From Russula earlei (taxonomy: Eukaryota; Basidiomycota; Agaricomycetes; Russulales; Russulaceae), in the NCBI GenBank assembly GCA_025769875.1, contig JAGFNK010000003.1, positions 186,001 through 250,000 on the forward strand: a stretch of DNA of 64,000 bases, read 5' to 3'. This document shows, one piece after another, positions 11,280 to 24,326 of the stretch (position 1 is the stretch's first letter; each line of letters starts with the position of its first letter). The notes under the pieces were generated by a model. The model saw only the letters and a list, made by a program, of their open reading frames with translations, had not been told where the DNA came from and ran no database searches. Made by a program: the position numbers and the translations under genes.

Positions 11280-14200
11280 CTAACCGGGTATCTGACCAAG
11301 TGCACGCTTTTCGCTTCTCCTCAGAACTTCACGTAGAGCAACGACAGTGGCGGTTTGCCCTGATTGAGATTCAAGCCGGGAAATGGCGGCGTGTATGCTG
11401 TTAACATGTAAATAATAAGCGAAGACGTGGTAAAGTCGCCGATCAAAGACAATACCTCTTCGGACCCTCCGCGGTCACAGGACAGTCTTTAATAAGATGA
11501 TGCGGCCCTCCGCAAATGGGACAGCCCAAATGACTGTCCGTCTTTGGCTTTTTCGCTGTGCGATTTGGAGTATCGGATCGGCGTTTTGGCAGTGTGGCTG
11601 TCGCCGTCGCCGTCGATCCACCCCTGGCAGAACTGCTAGAAGCCGGTGAATTGGCATACCCCACTCCTCGTTGGAGCACTCGCTGATCCACAGTATTTTT
11701 GGGACGCGAGGACGACGTCAGGGGCACCGTCTGAGTGGTGGATGTGACAACCTTTGCAGAGCCTGACACCCAACGTTTGCTCTTCTCGACGAGTCGCAAG
11801 GGTTGATCATAGATTAGGTGAAGTTGCCCCCGTTTCTTCAGCGTGTCGTCAATCATTGCAATTGCATCGCGCTGCCAAAAATAATGATTCTGTAGGTCAA
11901 ACGGCCATATATATCGAGAGCACGTACACGCTCTTCAAACGGCTCCTCTGTCTGGTTGGTGATCAGTATCTGGCGGTATTGCACGAGATTCTCTGAATGC
12001 TCAGTCATCCCACAAGTGCCTTGATGAGCGTTCCCGCACATGGCACAGATGTCGATCTCCTGTGAATGTGCAGAGAGGCCACCTCCGCTGTGTTGAACAT
12101 GCGTCGAGGTCGACTGGCCTATGAAACCTGAAGTGGGAGCGGGTATGGGTTGCCTCTTCGACAACCTTGTTGGCATTTCTGACCGTTCCATCACGGGAAA
12201 AACAAGCACAGTGGGCCCACTGTGCTGAGTATGCCTCGGGGTCAACCACGGATCTGAAGTTGAAGCGGGTAGAAGTTGTTTCTTCGGCAGGCTTGTCAGC
12301 ATTCCGGATCCTTGCATCACGGGGACCCCAAGTTCAGACATGATTTGAGTGACCTCGTCGCCTGGTGCCTCATTACCGGAGCTCTCGGAGAGACTTGGAT
12401 CGATGTTGACGTAGGCATCAGATTCCTCAGATGTAGTGGCTCTAGACTTTTTTCGCTTCTTTCCTCGAGGGTTATCTTTGACTGGGGTGCCGAGAAAGTT
12501 CAATTTTTGCTGGATGACAGTGAGTTCATTAGCTTGGTGGTAGGAAGTACAACCGGCTGTACCTGATTTTCAGCAGCAATTGCAGCTTTTCGGCGGACAC
12601 CGCGTCCAGTCCGCTCTGTTACTTTCATCTGACCCTGTTCCTTCGCGATGAGCTGCAAAGCATGCGCCCAGGAATCAGTGGCTTCGGCATCATATGCTTG
12701 GTCTTCCAGCTCCTCCAGCGTATCATTCTCTGCAGTCCATACTTTCGCAAAAGAGAAAACTTGACCAGAATCCTCGCCTGTTTCCTCAGGTGGTGCTTCT
12801 TCTGTTTCGGTCTTCTCGATTAACTTGTCGAGATCCTGATCTGAATCTGCAGAACATGAGTAGCTGGCTTACGAATGGGCCGTTTTAAGCGCACAACTGA
12901 TATCACGAGAGGCCACCGTCTCGTCGAACAACGTTCGAGCTCCATATGTCAAGATGGATTGTACATCACCGCCACCTTCAAAATCATCCATCTTTTGAAC
13001 GATGACATGATCCAGAACCAGTTTTTTCTTCCCAGTTTGGATGATTCGCTCTGTCGAATATGAAGTAAAGCATTCCGACAATGGTATCATTTTGTCGCAC
13101 ACCTTCCGCTGTATCTTTGGCCATCAATTTGAACACGAGGCATGGTTTCGTCTGACCATAGCGATGGGCTCGAGCGATTGCCTGAATGTAGTCAGAATGG
13201 TGATAGAAGACAACACTGGAAGATCATACTTGAAGGTCCTGTGAATGATAATTAACAAAATATATGGAAAGCCCTGAAATGAACGGACCTGATGAGGATT
13301 GAAATCAGGATCAAAGATAATGACAGTGTCTGCGCTCCACAAGTTTATTCCGACCCCGCCAGCTCGCGTGGAGAGAAGATACATGAAAACATCAGATCCA
13401 GGACGATTGAATTCATCCATTCCCTTTTGTCGCTCCGATTGCTTCGTGTTTCCGTCCTGGCTTAGAGTAAGGTCGGGTCAAATACCTACTGTGTTTCTCA
13501 CTCACTAGTCGTAGGTATTTGAATCCTTCACCATCCAGAAAGTCTTCAACAACATCCAGGGCGACGACGAACTGTGCAAGGTGCATCGACAACAAGATAG
13601 CTTCTATGCGAGGCAATACATACTTGGCTGAATAGTAGGAACTCGATGGCCCCTGGCCCTGAGTTTGGGTAACAATGCTTGTAGAAGACGCAACTTAGCA
13701 CTGCCTGCTACGAGTCTAGAGTGGGACTCAAGCGAGCTCAGTCCTTTCGGTTCGATGTCATGGGAAACAAGGTACGGATGCTGAATGCACCTGGAGAAGT
13801 CGTAAGAGAACGTAATAAGCGATCTAGGGCGTTAGAATACGTGCTTTCGAAGTTCCATGAGAATATTGTTCATGCTACTTATCCTCGGCTTCTTCGAAGA
13901 CTTTTGATCGTCATTGGATGTGGAAGTAAGCATCTTCAAAATCTCAACATTCTTCCCTGCAAGGTACATCGGCAATCAGCGCCGAATGAGGTGATGTACG
14001 CAGACAATTACACACCAAGCACGGACTTATAGACCTCTTTCTGCAATGGTGTCAAGGATACTGGCACGATGACCTCGTTCTACAGACCACGGGTTAGGCT
14101 CGTTTGCGCGTTCTACAACAACAACGAACTTTGGGAGGCAGCTGCAAGACTTGACCCTTGAGACGCCGGAGAAAGTAAGGACGCAGTCTGATATGGAGCT

Positions 14201-17200
14201 CCTTCACGAGTTCTTCAGTCAATTCGGTATGGTCCTTTTCAAGTCGCTCAAGATCTCCCCATTCATTCGGATCAAGGAAGTTCATGAGATTAAATAACTC
14301 CCGGATGTTGTTGTTCAATGGGGTCTGCAAACCGAACATGTATAAGGAGAATTGCGATGAGACAGAACACTCACACCAGTCATGATAACCCTGTGTGATA
14401 CTTTGAGCTCGTTCAGCTTTTTGAACAAGACGCTGTGGTCGTTCTTGACTAGCATGATCCATAAGCCATAGCCCTTACATAAAACATATTACTCACGCCG
14501 CTGCCCTTCGTCCACGATTAGAACCTCCCATCTATGGACATTTTTTATCACCGTATGAAAATCTTTGGAAGTAATCGTATCGTATGTGGTGATAAGAACA
14601 TGGTACTTCGCGCCAGTAGTTCCTTGCATTTTTGTCGGGTGCTGTAGTTCATACCGTTTAATGACCTCACGAGACTTGGCTTCGCCGTAAAATGGGACCA
14701 CACGGATGCCGGGTGTCCAAGACGCGAACTCTCTTGCCCAGTTAGTGATCGTCGATTGGGGAACAACGACTAGGACAGGGGCGGCATCGAATGCCTTGAT
14801 GATATAGCCTATGGACGTGGCAATCTGAACCGTTTTTCCCTGGTGAGGATCGGTTACGAAGTAAGTAACTGGAGAAACATTAGGTACATGCCAGTCCCAT
14901 CTCGTCCGCGAGAATGCATGGTTGATGGTTCCACCAGTTGTCGCAAAGCCAATTAAAGCCATCGATCTACAAGTAAACAGACGGTCAGAAAAATGAAACC
15001 AAGGTCAGAAAGGGGCTACCTCACCTGGAAGGGCATGAGCTTGAGTTGCTCTTGCTGACCGAGATCCGGTTGTCGGCCTTGTTTCAAGGCATGTCTTTGC
15101 CGGAATTCATCCTTTCGACGCGCTTCAAAGCTCGCGATCTCCCGCTTGCTGCGAAGCCGTATATGAACCTTCCGAGAAGCCAAAAAGCGCCCAAACGCTA
15201 CTTCGAATGCCAAATGTCCCGGTTCACCCTTGCGGGGCGGCGAATCCCAGGTGGCTGTGAGTTTCAGTGTGATGCTGGAAGCCAACCTTTGCAGATACCG
15301 GTCCTTACCTTCGTCATACCCAAGATCGTCCCATTTAATGAAAGCCCACACGACGTGATCAATATCGTCCACAGAGAGCCCGTCTTTTTTTTGAGCTTCC
15401 CACTCGTCCAGTGTCATCGTGTTCTGCGCAGATGGTACTTGACCAAATTCAAAGGCTTCGTTCCACTCCCTCTGGGTATCTGCAGACGCCTCCGTCGAGG
15501 ACTTCCTTCCTCTTGTTCGCCTGCGACCGTTTCTCACGGGGAAACCACATCAAGATATCCAGGACGCGGTCTACTGTCTTCCAAGCTGGGGGGATTCGAC
15601 GCTCTGCATCAAGGGAAGGTAACAGTGCAACACCCTCCGAGTGATCTACGGCCCTTGAAAGAGAACCCTCTGATTCCTTACTTGACCCACCGATCCCCCC
15701 TTCTGAGACCGCGTTCGAAACTTGGTCTTCTCGGACGGCATGCTCCAACAGTTCAACTTTTGGCCCATGTAGTAGGAAATTGCGCAGGAGTCCTGCACTG
15801 ACGGAAGCTAGCCAACCGTGGGGGACCCACTGTACTCGACGGTAACTCCGGCCTTGCCATTTAACGAGGTATTCGCGGGGCAAGAGCATCTTAGGATTGA
15901 ACGACTCGCCAGGCGGTAATTCCGGCTGCGGTGCGTTGGCAGGGTACGGGCGCCAGGCCAGGATTTTTTCCGAGCTGTACACAAAGGAGACACAGTCGGT
16001 ACAGGACCATTCTTGGTTACGCTGATAATGTTGAGCAATAGCTTCAACTGTTTCTTCGGCAGCACCTTTGATTACTCCATCAGGAGGCGGGAGGTGCGCA
16101 TAGTGCGCAATGCGCTTGCAGAGCCTACAACGAAACAGAATTTCCTTGGAAGGTATCGCAGTGTCTTTGGTCTGGCTCCCGATCGGGGGCTGGTGTTCAG
16201 AAATAGCATCCGTTCCGTCGAGCGACGCAGGGTCTCTGACTGCGACGGTCGCAGAATCGAAGGGGGGGACGTGGTCTTCAGCTTTACGAGCGCCCGTGGA
16301 ATCAGGTTCGATGGCAACAGACTTGCATATCATGCAAATGCCACCCTTCGAGCACATTGAACAAATAAACTCCGTTGTCTGATAAGACTCAAGACCAGGA
16401 CGTTTTGGAGGAATGTCCATTTGGGGAACTTTGCTCTTGTTACCATCGACAGCCGTGTTCCTCGCATCCGTCACATTTTTGCCGCGCATTGTATTCAGAG
16501 CAATAAGATCTCGCTCTTGAACGGCTCTGAGTATTTCATCGCGCTGAGTACTGGCCAGGCATCGCCAATGTGCGGCTAAAGTACATTTCATGCTGAGACG
16601 AGGATTGATTAGTATGACTTCAGAACAGGAAAGTATATGCTTGCCATCGAACCCATCCACCCAAAGCGGATAACTTGTCTTCACTGTCGCTGGCATCTTT
16701 AAATTCATCTCTTGGCCTTCGTGTTACATTGTTCCTCTTTCCCGGTTTTCTTTGCTGATCGAGTAGGATATGCGTCGGCTTACGTTGACACCTTTCGCAT
16801 GTGTGCCTGTGTGCAGACAGAGGACCGTTCTCGATCTCGTCATATTCTAAGTCCACAATGCTACGAATGTGTCCGTAGGCAGGACGGGAAGCTTTTCCGC
16901 GCTTAGGAACGTTGACTTTGGCCTTCGACACAGAATTACGGACCGGAGAGGCGTGCTCATCCGAGAGCGAATCTGACTCGCCGTCCTCGTAATCGTGGTT
17001 GGTTCTGACAGAGTTGCGGACGCGATTGGACCTCCGAATAGGACGTACTCGATCCGAAGCACTCGTTTCTGAGCTTTCGTCTTCAGTAAGAGTGCGCTTG
17101 TGGAGACGCGTCATTCTGGGACTGAAAGGAAGGTCAGGACGTCCCTGGCCACTTTTGACTGTGGAACGCCTGGTATTTCTCCGAGGTGGTGATAAAGCCA

Positions 17201-17918
17201 CACTCCTGATGTCATCGTCGTCAGTCAGATCAGAGACATCATCTTCTTCTGCGATGTCGCGCTGCCATTCTTCGTCTGAGGATGATTCGACAGATAGAGC
17301 TCGTTGTTTAGAAAGCTTATTCAGCCTTCTGATCTTCTTCGAGGGTATCCTGATGAACACTTTGGGACGAGAGTCGGGGTGGACGTTCGATGCAAAAGGA
17401 TCAAAAGTGGCAAGTGCACCGATCTTCTTCCTGTGTTCTGAAATGCAAAGGTCGGAATGGATCTTCGAAGTGAGCACCAGAGCGAAACAAGGATTTGCTC
17501 ACTGAACTCGGAGACAGAGTAAGGAAATGCCTCTGCGAAGGCAGTCGATTCAAACTATTGTCGCGGGGTAAATTTGAGGGGCGAGGACTTATTACCAACA
17601 AACATAAGTCGACAACACACTCACTCTATGTGCCACGCCATCGGCATTTTCTACGTAATACCAGAGGGTGGTGTCATCACGATATTCTCCAACGATAACA
17701 CGATCGGATAGCGGGAGGATAAAGTCAAAGTCCTGTGGCAGATCGCGACTCGACACGGCTTCATATTTGACGCGCTCTGCGGGGGCCAACAGAGGAGGCT
17801 CGATGTAGGCAACTGCTCTGCGGGCAGGTTTTTCAGCCATCGATATGTCATCGGCCGACGACGGTGCTGGGGTGAGGGTACTCTCTACAAGGGGACTCAG
17901 GTTCTCTGAGTTGGACAT
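11280..17918 (-). CDS. mit1: Mit1-like CHD-family chromatin remodeller
   Basis: Large Snf2/Mi-2-type nucleosome remodeller; in fission yeast Mit1 is the ATPase of the SHREC silencing complex. A chromo-like segment [20 protein letters not shown] lies near 17640-17715. An acidic/Ser-rich, basic-patch region follows (17400-16700). A PHD-like zinc region has [13 protein letters not shown] (about 16330-16370), CRLCKR and CTDC, then a chromodomain [17 protein letters not shown] (about 15825-15880). The ATPase has [11 protein letters not shown] split by an intron at 14840-14891, IVDEGQR as motif II (about 14500), and [19 protein letters not shown] (about 14125-14180). The helicase C-terminal half has [18 protein letters not shown] (about 13330) and [11 protein letters not shown] (about 13150). 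Two C-terminal zinc knuckles, [12 protein letters not shown] (about 12030) and [14 protein letters not shown] (about 11500), are typical of fungal Mit1. A last exon after an intron at about 11390-11450 gives the stop at 11280. It shares a 163-bp divergent promoter with SEC8. Confidence 0.86.
14840..14891 (-). other. Probable GC-AG intron inside the Mit1-like Walker A motif
   Basis: The exon on the high side ends with codons for DEMGL and the exon on the low side begins GGA AAA ACG (GKT). Joining them as DEMGLGKT requires an intron that begins GCATGT and ends CACCAG on the coding strand, 52 nt long. The nearby GT donor 4 nt downstream would destroy the motif. GC-AG introns with a strong downstream consensus are a known minor class. 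Confidence 0.65.
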
Positions 17919-18081
17919 AATGCCTGTAGTGGTTCAAGAGGCCGTGCCATGCCGCGTACCGCGCGATTGTCGTTATTGTCCAATTTATTACATAATAAAC
18001 GCGCCTCCTGCTGCTGAAACGACCACGACAGAACGGAGCAGGCACAGGCAACCCCGCAGACGACCACCGCAACAGCCCATA
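17919..18081. promoter_or_regulatory. Divergent promoter between Mit1-like gene and SEC8
   Basis: Only 163 bp separate the Mit1-like ATG (17918, minus) from the SEC8 ATG (18082, plus). Both 5' untranslated regions and any shared control elements must lie here or overlap. No individual site is assigned. Confidence 0.5.
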
Positions 18082-21000
18082 ATGTCACGCCAACTACCTC
18101 CATTTCAATCGAGACGACTTCCGACCCCCGGAATGGACACATCATCCCCGGCCACACGGCCTTTACAGATAAATCGTACCCCTCGACCTACAACCCCGAG
18201 CAATGCCCCTCCCCTTGTCTCAAATAGCTCTCCCACAGGGCCCTCCCGTCCCCAAAGATCCGACCTTCGGGCGAACAAGGCTCCAGACTACTCCGAATAC
18301 AATGCAACCACTCTAGTGCAGGCTCCTAGAGACCGCAGAGACAGTGCGAGCACTACGAAATCAAATACGTCTTATTCTACCATCAACGGAAATTCATCAA
18401 GCTCCAGAACGAGACGGACGCCCCGATCCAATACGGAGGAAGAACCTGTGACATCTCCGGCATCTCTTGCTTCTGTGATGTCTGCTTTCCAGAATGGTCT
18501 ACGTAAGAAAGCCATGAAGGATGATCAGTGGGGAGCGCGTCAACAAGCCATCGAAGCAGAACACGCTACACAAGAGCGCATCAGACGTAGAATGCCCGGA
18601 CTCAAACAACCTGGCTCAGCGAGGACCGGTGACATCGACGGTGCGCGATAGAGTCCTGGGTGGTCGCATGCTGATCCCCGCCCAGCCGTCTTAGACCGAA
18701 TAAAAGATGACTGGGAGTTTGTGATCGATCCAGAAGTAAGGTTCAAATCTCATAATACTGGAGAAATGTAATCACGAATGTATGAATGAAACGGATCCTC
18801 ATAGTTCAACCCTGTCGATCTCGCTCTTCACATTCTGGATGACGCATCCGCAGGGAAAGACATGGGCTCGTTTCGCAGGACAAAACTCATGCTTTCTCAA
18901 GCTCTTAAAGGCTCCGTAGACAGTATGTGACGTCGTCGTCCTGTTTGACATTGCACTAAAATCTTACAGAGCATTTCCAGGCATTTGCTGCTGCCTTGCC
19001 ACACCATTCGTCTTTATTGAGCCACCTTGGGGATACCCAGACACAGATCAAGAATGCGAGAACCGTCCTCCAAGAAGCCAAAGATGCGTTGGGTAATAAA
19101 CGTGCCGACCTTGTACAGATGTGGACAAGAGGGCAGACGTTAGAGGAAATGCTACGAATTCTGGATGAAATGTGAGCTTCATGTTCGTGGACAACTTCCT
19201 GGGACAGCCTTCTCAATAAATTTTAGCGAGCGTCTGAGACTGGTTCCCGATGTACTGGAGAGCTTGATTTCCGAAAAGCGTCTGCTGCAGGCCGCAATTC
19301 TGCTCGTGCGAAGCCTCAAGACGATCAAGAAACAGGACATGCTTGATATTGGGGCAGTTGCTGATCTTCGCGCTTACCTCATTGGTCAGGAATCTGTTCG
19401 TGCAGTCTTTTTTGTCACTACTCAATGCGCATAGCATCCTAACGATTATGATCAGGCCTTGAAAGACATCCTTATTGATGAACTGCACAATCATCTATAC
19501 TTGAAGTCTTTCTGGTGCGAGAATCGCTGGGCTGTTTACGCTGTTGGTCAACAATCAAGTGAGTCATTGTGTACTGCATCTCCTCTATTGACCGTTCCTG
19601 TTAGTTCCAAGGGCCGAGTTTGAGGACGAGCCATTATCTTTGAATGACCCTACTCCACACCCTGATCCGTCAAGCTCTCTAACTAATAGAAGCCCACCTT
19701 CTCACTCGAGATTATCTCGATACCTTCATGACCTTTCACTCCGCCCTAATGACCCTCCCGGCGATATCAACGACTCTAAGATTGGTGGCTCAGGATCGGG
19801 ACAAGGCGTGCCAACTACCCTCTCGTACTCCAACCCTGGTGGCCCCTCAGCAGCCGCCTCGTTCTCATCCTTGTCCAATTTGGCCAATGTAGGTCCGAGT
19901 GAAATCCAATGGAACCCAGAAACAGATTCTTTTGTTTATATCGAAACATTACTTGAATCACTCTCGGTTCTCGGGAAACTTGGCGGCGCCCTCGACATTG
20001 TCACTCAGCGACTACCCAGTGAGATCTTCGCGCTCGTCGATAACACCGTGGATGAAGTTAGCGAACGCGCTGAGTATAACCGTCGCACATCGTTATTACT
20101 TGGAGTCAATGCGGGATCTAAGGACCACTCTACATATATTGTCACATCGAAAGCTGCCTTTCCCGGCGGCCTCCCGTTGAACACATCGATTTCACTGGCA
20201 GATACTACTCTAGTAGGGCACGGTCTGCAGTTCAGTCCTCTACAACTTCGCCTCACTGCTCTGGAATCATCTGCCAAACACGCTGACCATGAAGTTCTAC
20301 GAGATCTATTCTGGACATTGTATTCAAAACTGGACGCTGTCATGCAGGGGCTGCGAGTAGTGTACGAGGTGGCAAACAAGATTGGATCAGTCAGTTGATC
20401 AACGTTTGCCCGCGAATCCTTTTCACTTATACGCGTATCCTTAGAGACGTGACTTCAGGGACTCATCAGGGACCAGGCCTGGCGCCCTCTTCCCGCTGTC
20501 CGAAATTTGGATGCCTGTGCAAGCTGAGGTATGCCAAAACAAAAATGATGCCTTCCACATTACTAGCGTACTTGTCTAGGTTCGAAGATTAGTACACGAC
20601 TACTTAACTGACGAAGAACAAGGCGTCATGTCTGGTCGCAATCCAGTGTCATCAATAAACGATGTCTTGCGAGAGGGTAGATTCTCGCGAGATAGGTCAA
20701 AGGTTCGTATATCCACCTCTGTACTTCATGACTTCTCTAGGTTGATTCCTCTTTAGCACGTATTCAGGTTTGCAGATACCAATCCTAAACTCATTACCAA
20801 AGCTCTACGAGAACACGAAGATGAACTTGACCGTGTCCTCAAAAACACTGTTCCTGGACTCGTGCAAGGTTCTTCGGAAACCGCCATACAAGCCACCTTT
20901 GTAAAGGTTGGGACGGATGAGCAATTGCTTGGGACAGATCAACATCATCGTCTCCTTGTCAAACCTGATGCATTCCACATAAGCGTAATCTTTCAACCCA

Positions 21001-22852
21001 TACTTGCCTTCACCGATCGCGTAACGGAGATCCTGCCGTCTGGATTCGAGGCGGCAAGAGCGTCAAGTGCAGTCCTGGACGAGTTTGTCTTGAAGGTTTA
21101 TCTACCACAGCTAGAGGAGCGGGTCTCTCTTCTATTTCACCAAGCCACAACGGGTAAGATGCCACACTTGTCTTCACTGTAATGAGAGCTTAGAACAATG
21201 AAAGGGCCCGAGGCTTTTATCCCTGATCCTTCCTCCACTTGGTTATCGACAGAGCCTTTAGTGAACGTGAGTATCAGGTTCGCTCTTGTTAACTGTTCGC
21301 AGTTTCAATGACAAGTTCATAGGCAAGCACAACGATAATGGCTCTCATCAACTCTTTATGCGCTATGCTCAGGACAACACCGTTTCACAGGGAGGACTAT
21401 GCCCGTTTAATCCTGACAGTCATTATTCAATTCTACCAGCGATGTAGCGATCGCTTCCAGACCTTAATATCCCAAGCTAGTTGTGATCGGGACCCTCGTA
21501 TCGCACTTGGTGCACAGTGGGCACAAAATTCCGAAATAGCCGCTGGTCTAAGCGACTTGTATCACACTGTGGTGCATATAGTAATGGTTTGTTGTTGATC
21601 TACCCATGCTGATCCTGTTTGTAGGAAGCGATCCCGACTCGGAACGAACTACGCCGCCGAGAGCGCGATGCAGAGGCTCAGCTGATCGGAGACAAGCTCA
21701 TTGGGAAAGAGGATTTAATAGGACCCATGAGAAGTGTCTCCGCTCTCTGCAACTTGTATCGAAGTGTGGTATGCTTATACTTTCGATCTCTCTCGGTGAC
21801 CGCTTATGACGCTGCCAAAGTCGTGGTTTACGACCGGTCTCAACCAATTAAAGGCCATGCCTGAGGATAGCCTGTCCCCAACTTCAGCGCATCAGATGGA
21901 TTCCTCTAGCGTTATTACCCCTTTCACACCGTCTCTGCCCAAGCTCGCGCCCTTAAACCCCGACGAGCAGCTCCAGCTCCCCCTCTCCAGAGAGATGGCA
22001 TTGTATGTCAGATAGGTTTCACAGCAGGTAATGGTTTCTCACTGAAATTCATCTCAGACGATTCCATGCTCTACTCAAGACGTACGACCAATTATCCGAG
22101 TTGATCCTACATACCATACGAATAGACGTCAGGTGCCGTGTGGGGCATTACCTTGGCCTTTCTTTGCGTCATGTACGCTTTCTGCAATCCCGTCTTTCCA
22201 TCAAAGTCTCACATTAGACGCAGGGAAATTATTGTATCGACCGAGAGGTCGGCGAACCAGACCCACACGTAATAGATCTCAATCTCGAGCTGGGAGAATA
22301 TTATGATATTGTGTCCTCAACTCTACCGCCACAAGAACATAAGTGAGCCCTTTCATCGCAACACCTGCATATTCTAAGCGTCCTCGATAGATTCGTCTTT
22401 CATGGAGTCGGGTTCCTCATGGACGATCTTCTCGTTTACAATGCCCGTTATATCAGCCTCGCGAATTCCCTAGGCATGAAGAAGATAAGCCGCAACATAC
22501 TTGCACTTCAGCAATGCGTAAAAACTATTGTGCACGACCCACGTGACGGGGAGCTTCTTCGAGCTAAGCAATACTATTCGCTTTTTTCACTCAAACCCCC
22601 AGTATGTCAAAGCTCATTTATGGTCGTGGTTTCCCCGTCTAACTATGATTGTGCTAGGACATGCTCGACTTGATTCGGAAAGAGCAGACCTTCGCATTCG
22701 AGCAGTATGAAGTGATGCTCAACCTACAATGTGGCGTTGACCAGAGCAGAAAGGATCGCTCTGGGGCCCAGGCAAGGGACAAGAACTATAGCATGTACAT
22801 TATTGACTTGCACGGACTTGAGATGGAGACTCAGAATGATACGGATACTTAA
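18082..22852 (+). CDS. SEC8: Exocyst complex subunit Sec8
   Basis: Sec8/EXOC4 is a subunit of the octameric exocyst, which tethers secretory vesicles to the plasma membrane. The first ~190 residues are a Ser/Pro/Arg-rich disordered extension starting MSRQLPPFQSRRLP. The conserved Sec8 N-terminal region follows a splice at about 18690 (IKDDWEFVIDPEFNPVDLAL), then LPHHSSLLSHLGDTQTQIKN (about 19000-19055) and LVPDVLESLISEKRLLQAAI (about 19240-19300), the last being a hallmark of the family. It continues through ILIDELHNHLYLKSFW (about 19470-19515), YIETLLESLSVLGKLGGALD (about 19940-20000) and HEDELDRVLKNTVPGLVQ (about 20815-20870) to a helical C-terminus ending MYIIDLHGLEMETQND. About a dozen introns of 50-70 nt are needed. 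All joins I tested keep frame. The start is the first ATG after the divergent promoter; the open frame extends upstream but would run into the Mit1-like gene. Confidence 0.9.
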
Positions 22853-22978
22853 TTCTTTGCTTTGTTGACCCTGTGACGAACACGCAACATACACCTATTT
22901 AACTTTGTATGATCTCAATGTGACAATTAATGGGATGCCTCGATGCTACAGAACCCGTGAGATCCAGCCTGAGCTGGG

Positions 22979-24198
22979 TCAGAGACTCCCATTCCCGAGT
23001 TCGAACCATGCCAGGTCAACAACATCCAGTTCCCGGGAATGTCTTGTATCGTGGCGAGTATGCAGCGACAAAGCGTTGGCAGCTAGTGAGACTTCATACT
23101 TACCCGTTGGGTAGTCGGTGGAGGAGCCGATCACCGGTTTACCCGGTACTACAGGCGAATAGGTAAGGATCGGAATGCGGCCAAGAAGCTCCCTGTATCG
23201 TCTGCGAAGAAATCTGTTTGGCAGCGCTCGTTGGTCGTCGGCGGCCCTGGAAACCGTATGAGGAAGGTACACGGAATCCATTCTACGAGGTGCGGGGGGC
23301 CTTTCAGAAACGGGGCCGGCAAGTGACTCGAGTTCCTCTAATAGCCCCGCAGCTTGCATGCCAACGCCTCGGATCCCGGCATCGAGGATGGCGTCTTCTC
23401 GAGAAGAAGCCTCCTGCGATCCCCGTCGCTTGACGGAAACCTCGAGAGGAGGGTACAGCCGTTTCCATTGGCTCGAAAAATAGCGCCAGCGGATGTTGAC
23501 TTCTCGGCGTTTGCTAAATGGCCCGAACAGACGGGCATCCTCGGACGATGGATCTGCCCTGGGAGGTAACGTCGGCGGCTGGTGAAGATGGGATGGTTTT
23601 GGGGTCTTTCCAGATGAGCGAGCATAAGGAGATAGGAGCAACGCAGTAAGCTCGGGACTGTATACAGGTGGACGCGAGCGCTCGACGGATGATATGATTC
23701 GTGGGGGTGCTGGCGCAGCAGGATCGGTGAGTAAGGGCTATGAGAGCTTGGCAGTGTTTCATACGGGCACGAATCAATACGACGTACCCTCAAGATGCTC
23801 CATTTGAGTGGCCCTTTACGGCCATATGCCAGATCTAACACATGGGCAATGGCCCGTCGGTCGCCATTATTGGTGAGTTTTAATTTGGAGAGTTCCTGTG
23901 CAGGGAGTCAGCAAATGTGCCAGTAGTGTCGCGAATTGCTCACCTTTCGCAGACGTTTGAAGGTTGCCTGTCGTTGCTTGTGCTTGCGGCTCTCATCCAG
24001 TGCAGACCTGATGTCGGCAGATATTTTGAGGCGGAAGAACTGTCTGCCAAAGTTCAATCACGAATCGATGCGGATGGGTAAGGTGTGCTAAGAAATACCG
24101 AAGGTATTCGTGGGGCAAAAGCTTGTCTGCTTAAGCAGAGATCTATAGAGTGCCAAAATACTTGTCCTGGTAGGAACCGCAGCAGGCCACCGCTTCAT
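22979..24198 (-). CDS. LYR-motif mitochondrial protein with one frame break
   Basis: The N-terminus MKRWPAAVPTRTSILALYRS carries the LYR tripeptide of the mitochondrial LYR/acyl-carrier-protein-binding family (Fe-S transfer, complex I or II assembly factors). The second conserved block, LLPHEYLRQFFRLKISADIR, lies one frame off, with its own intron at about 24046-24099. The two blocks would join if the TTTT run (24117-24120 on the + strand as aaaa) had one more base. Downstream exons read LKLTNNGDRRAIAHVLDLAY (about 23820-23885) and, after an intron at about 23723-23789, PPTLPPRADPSSEDARLFGP and KRREVNIRWRYFSSQW (about 23480-23580). The 3' end is uncertain, because a strong donor GTAAGTATG lies at about 23101 and the real stop may be further on. 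An alternative model uses an acceptor that skips the LYR block and starts MAAINKLLPHEY, but it discards the defining motif. Confidence 0.62.
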
Positions 24199-24326
24199 GT
24201 AGTGAAGGGGCGATCGTGGACGCGTAGAAATAAGCTTAGCCGCCAGCACTCACTAATCGCTGCCATAGCCCGAACACTTGCACTATGCTACACACGATGC
24301 GTGATGAGCCAAATTACACGACGATT

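Noticed and set aside
22990..23045. B-box-like GGTTCGAACTC and a small inverted repeat in the 3' part of the LYR gene
   Set aside because: No A box or cloverleaf at tRNA spacing; likely chance within a coding or 3' region.
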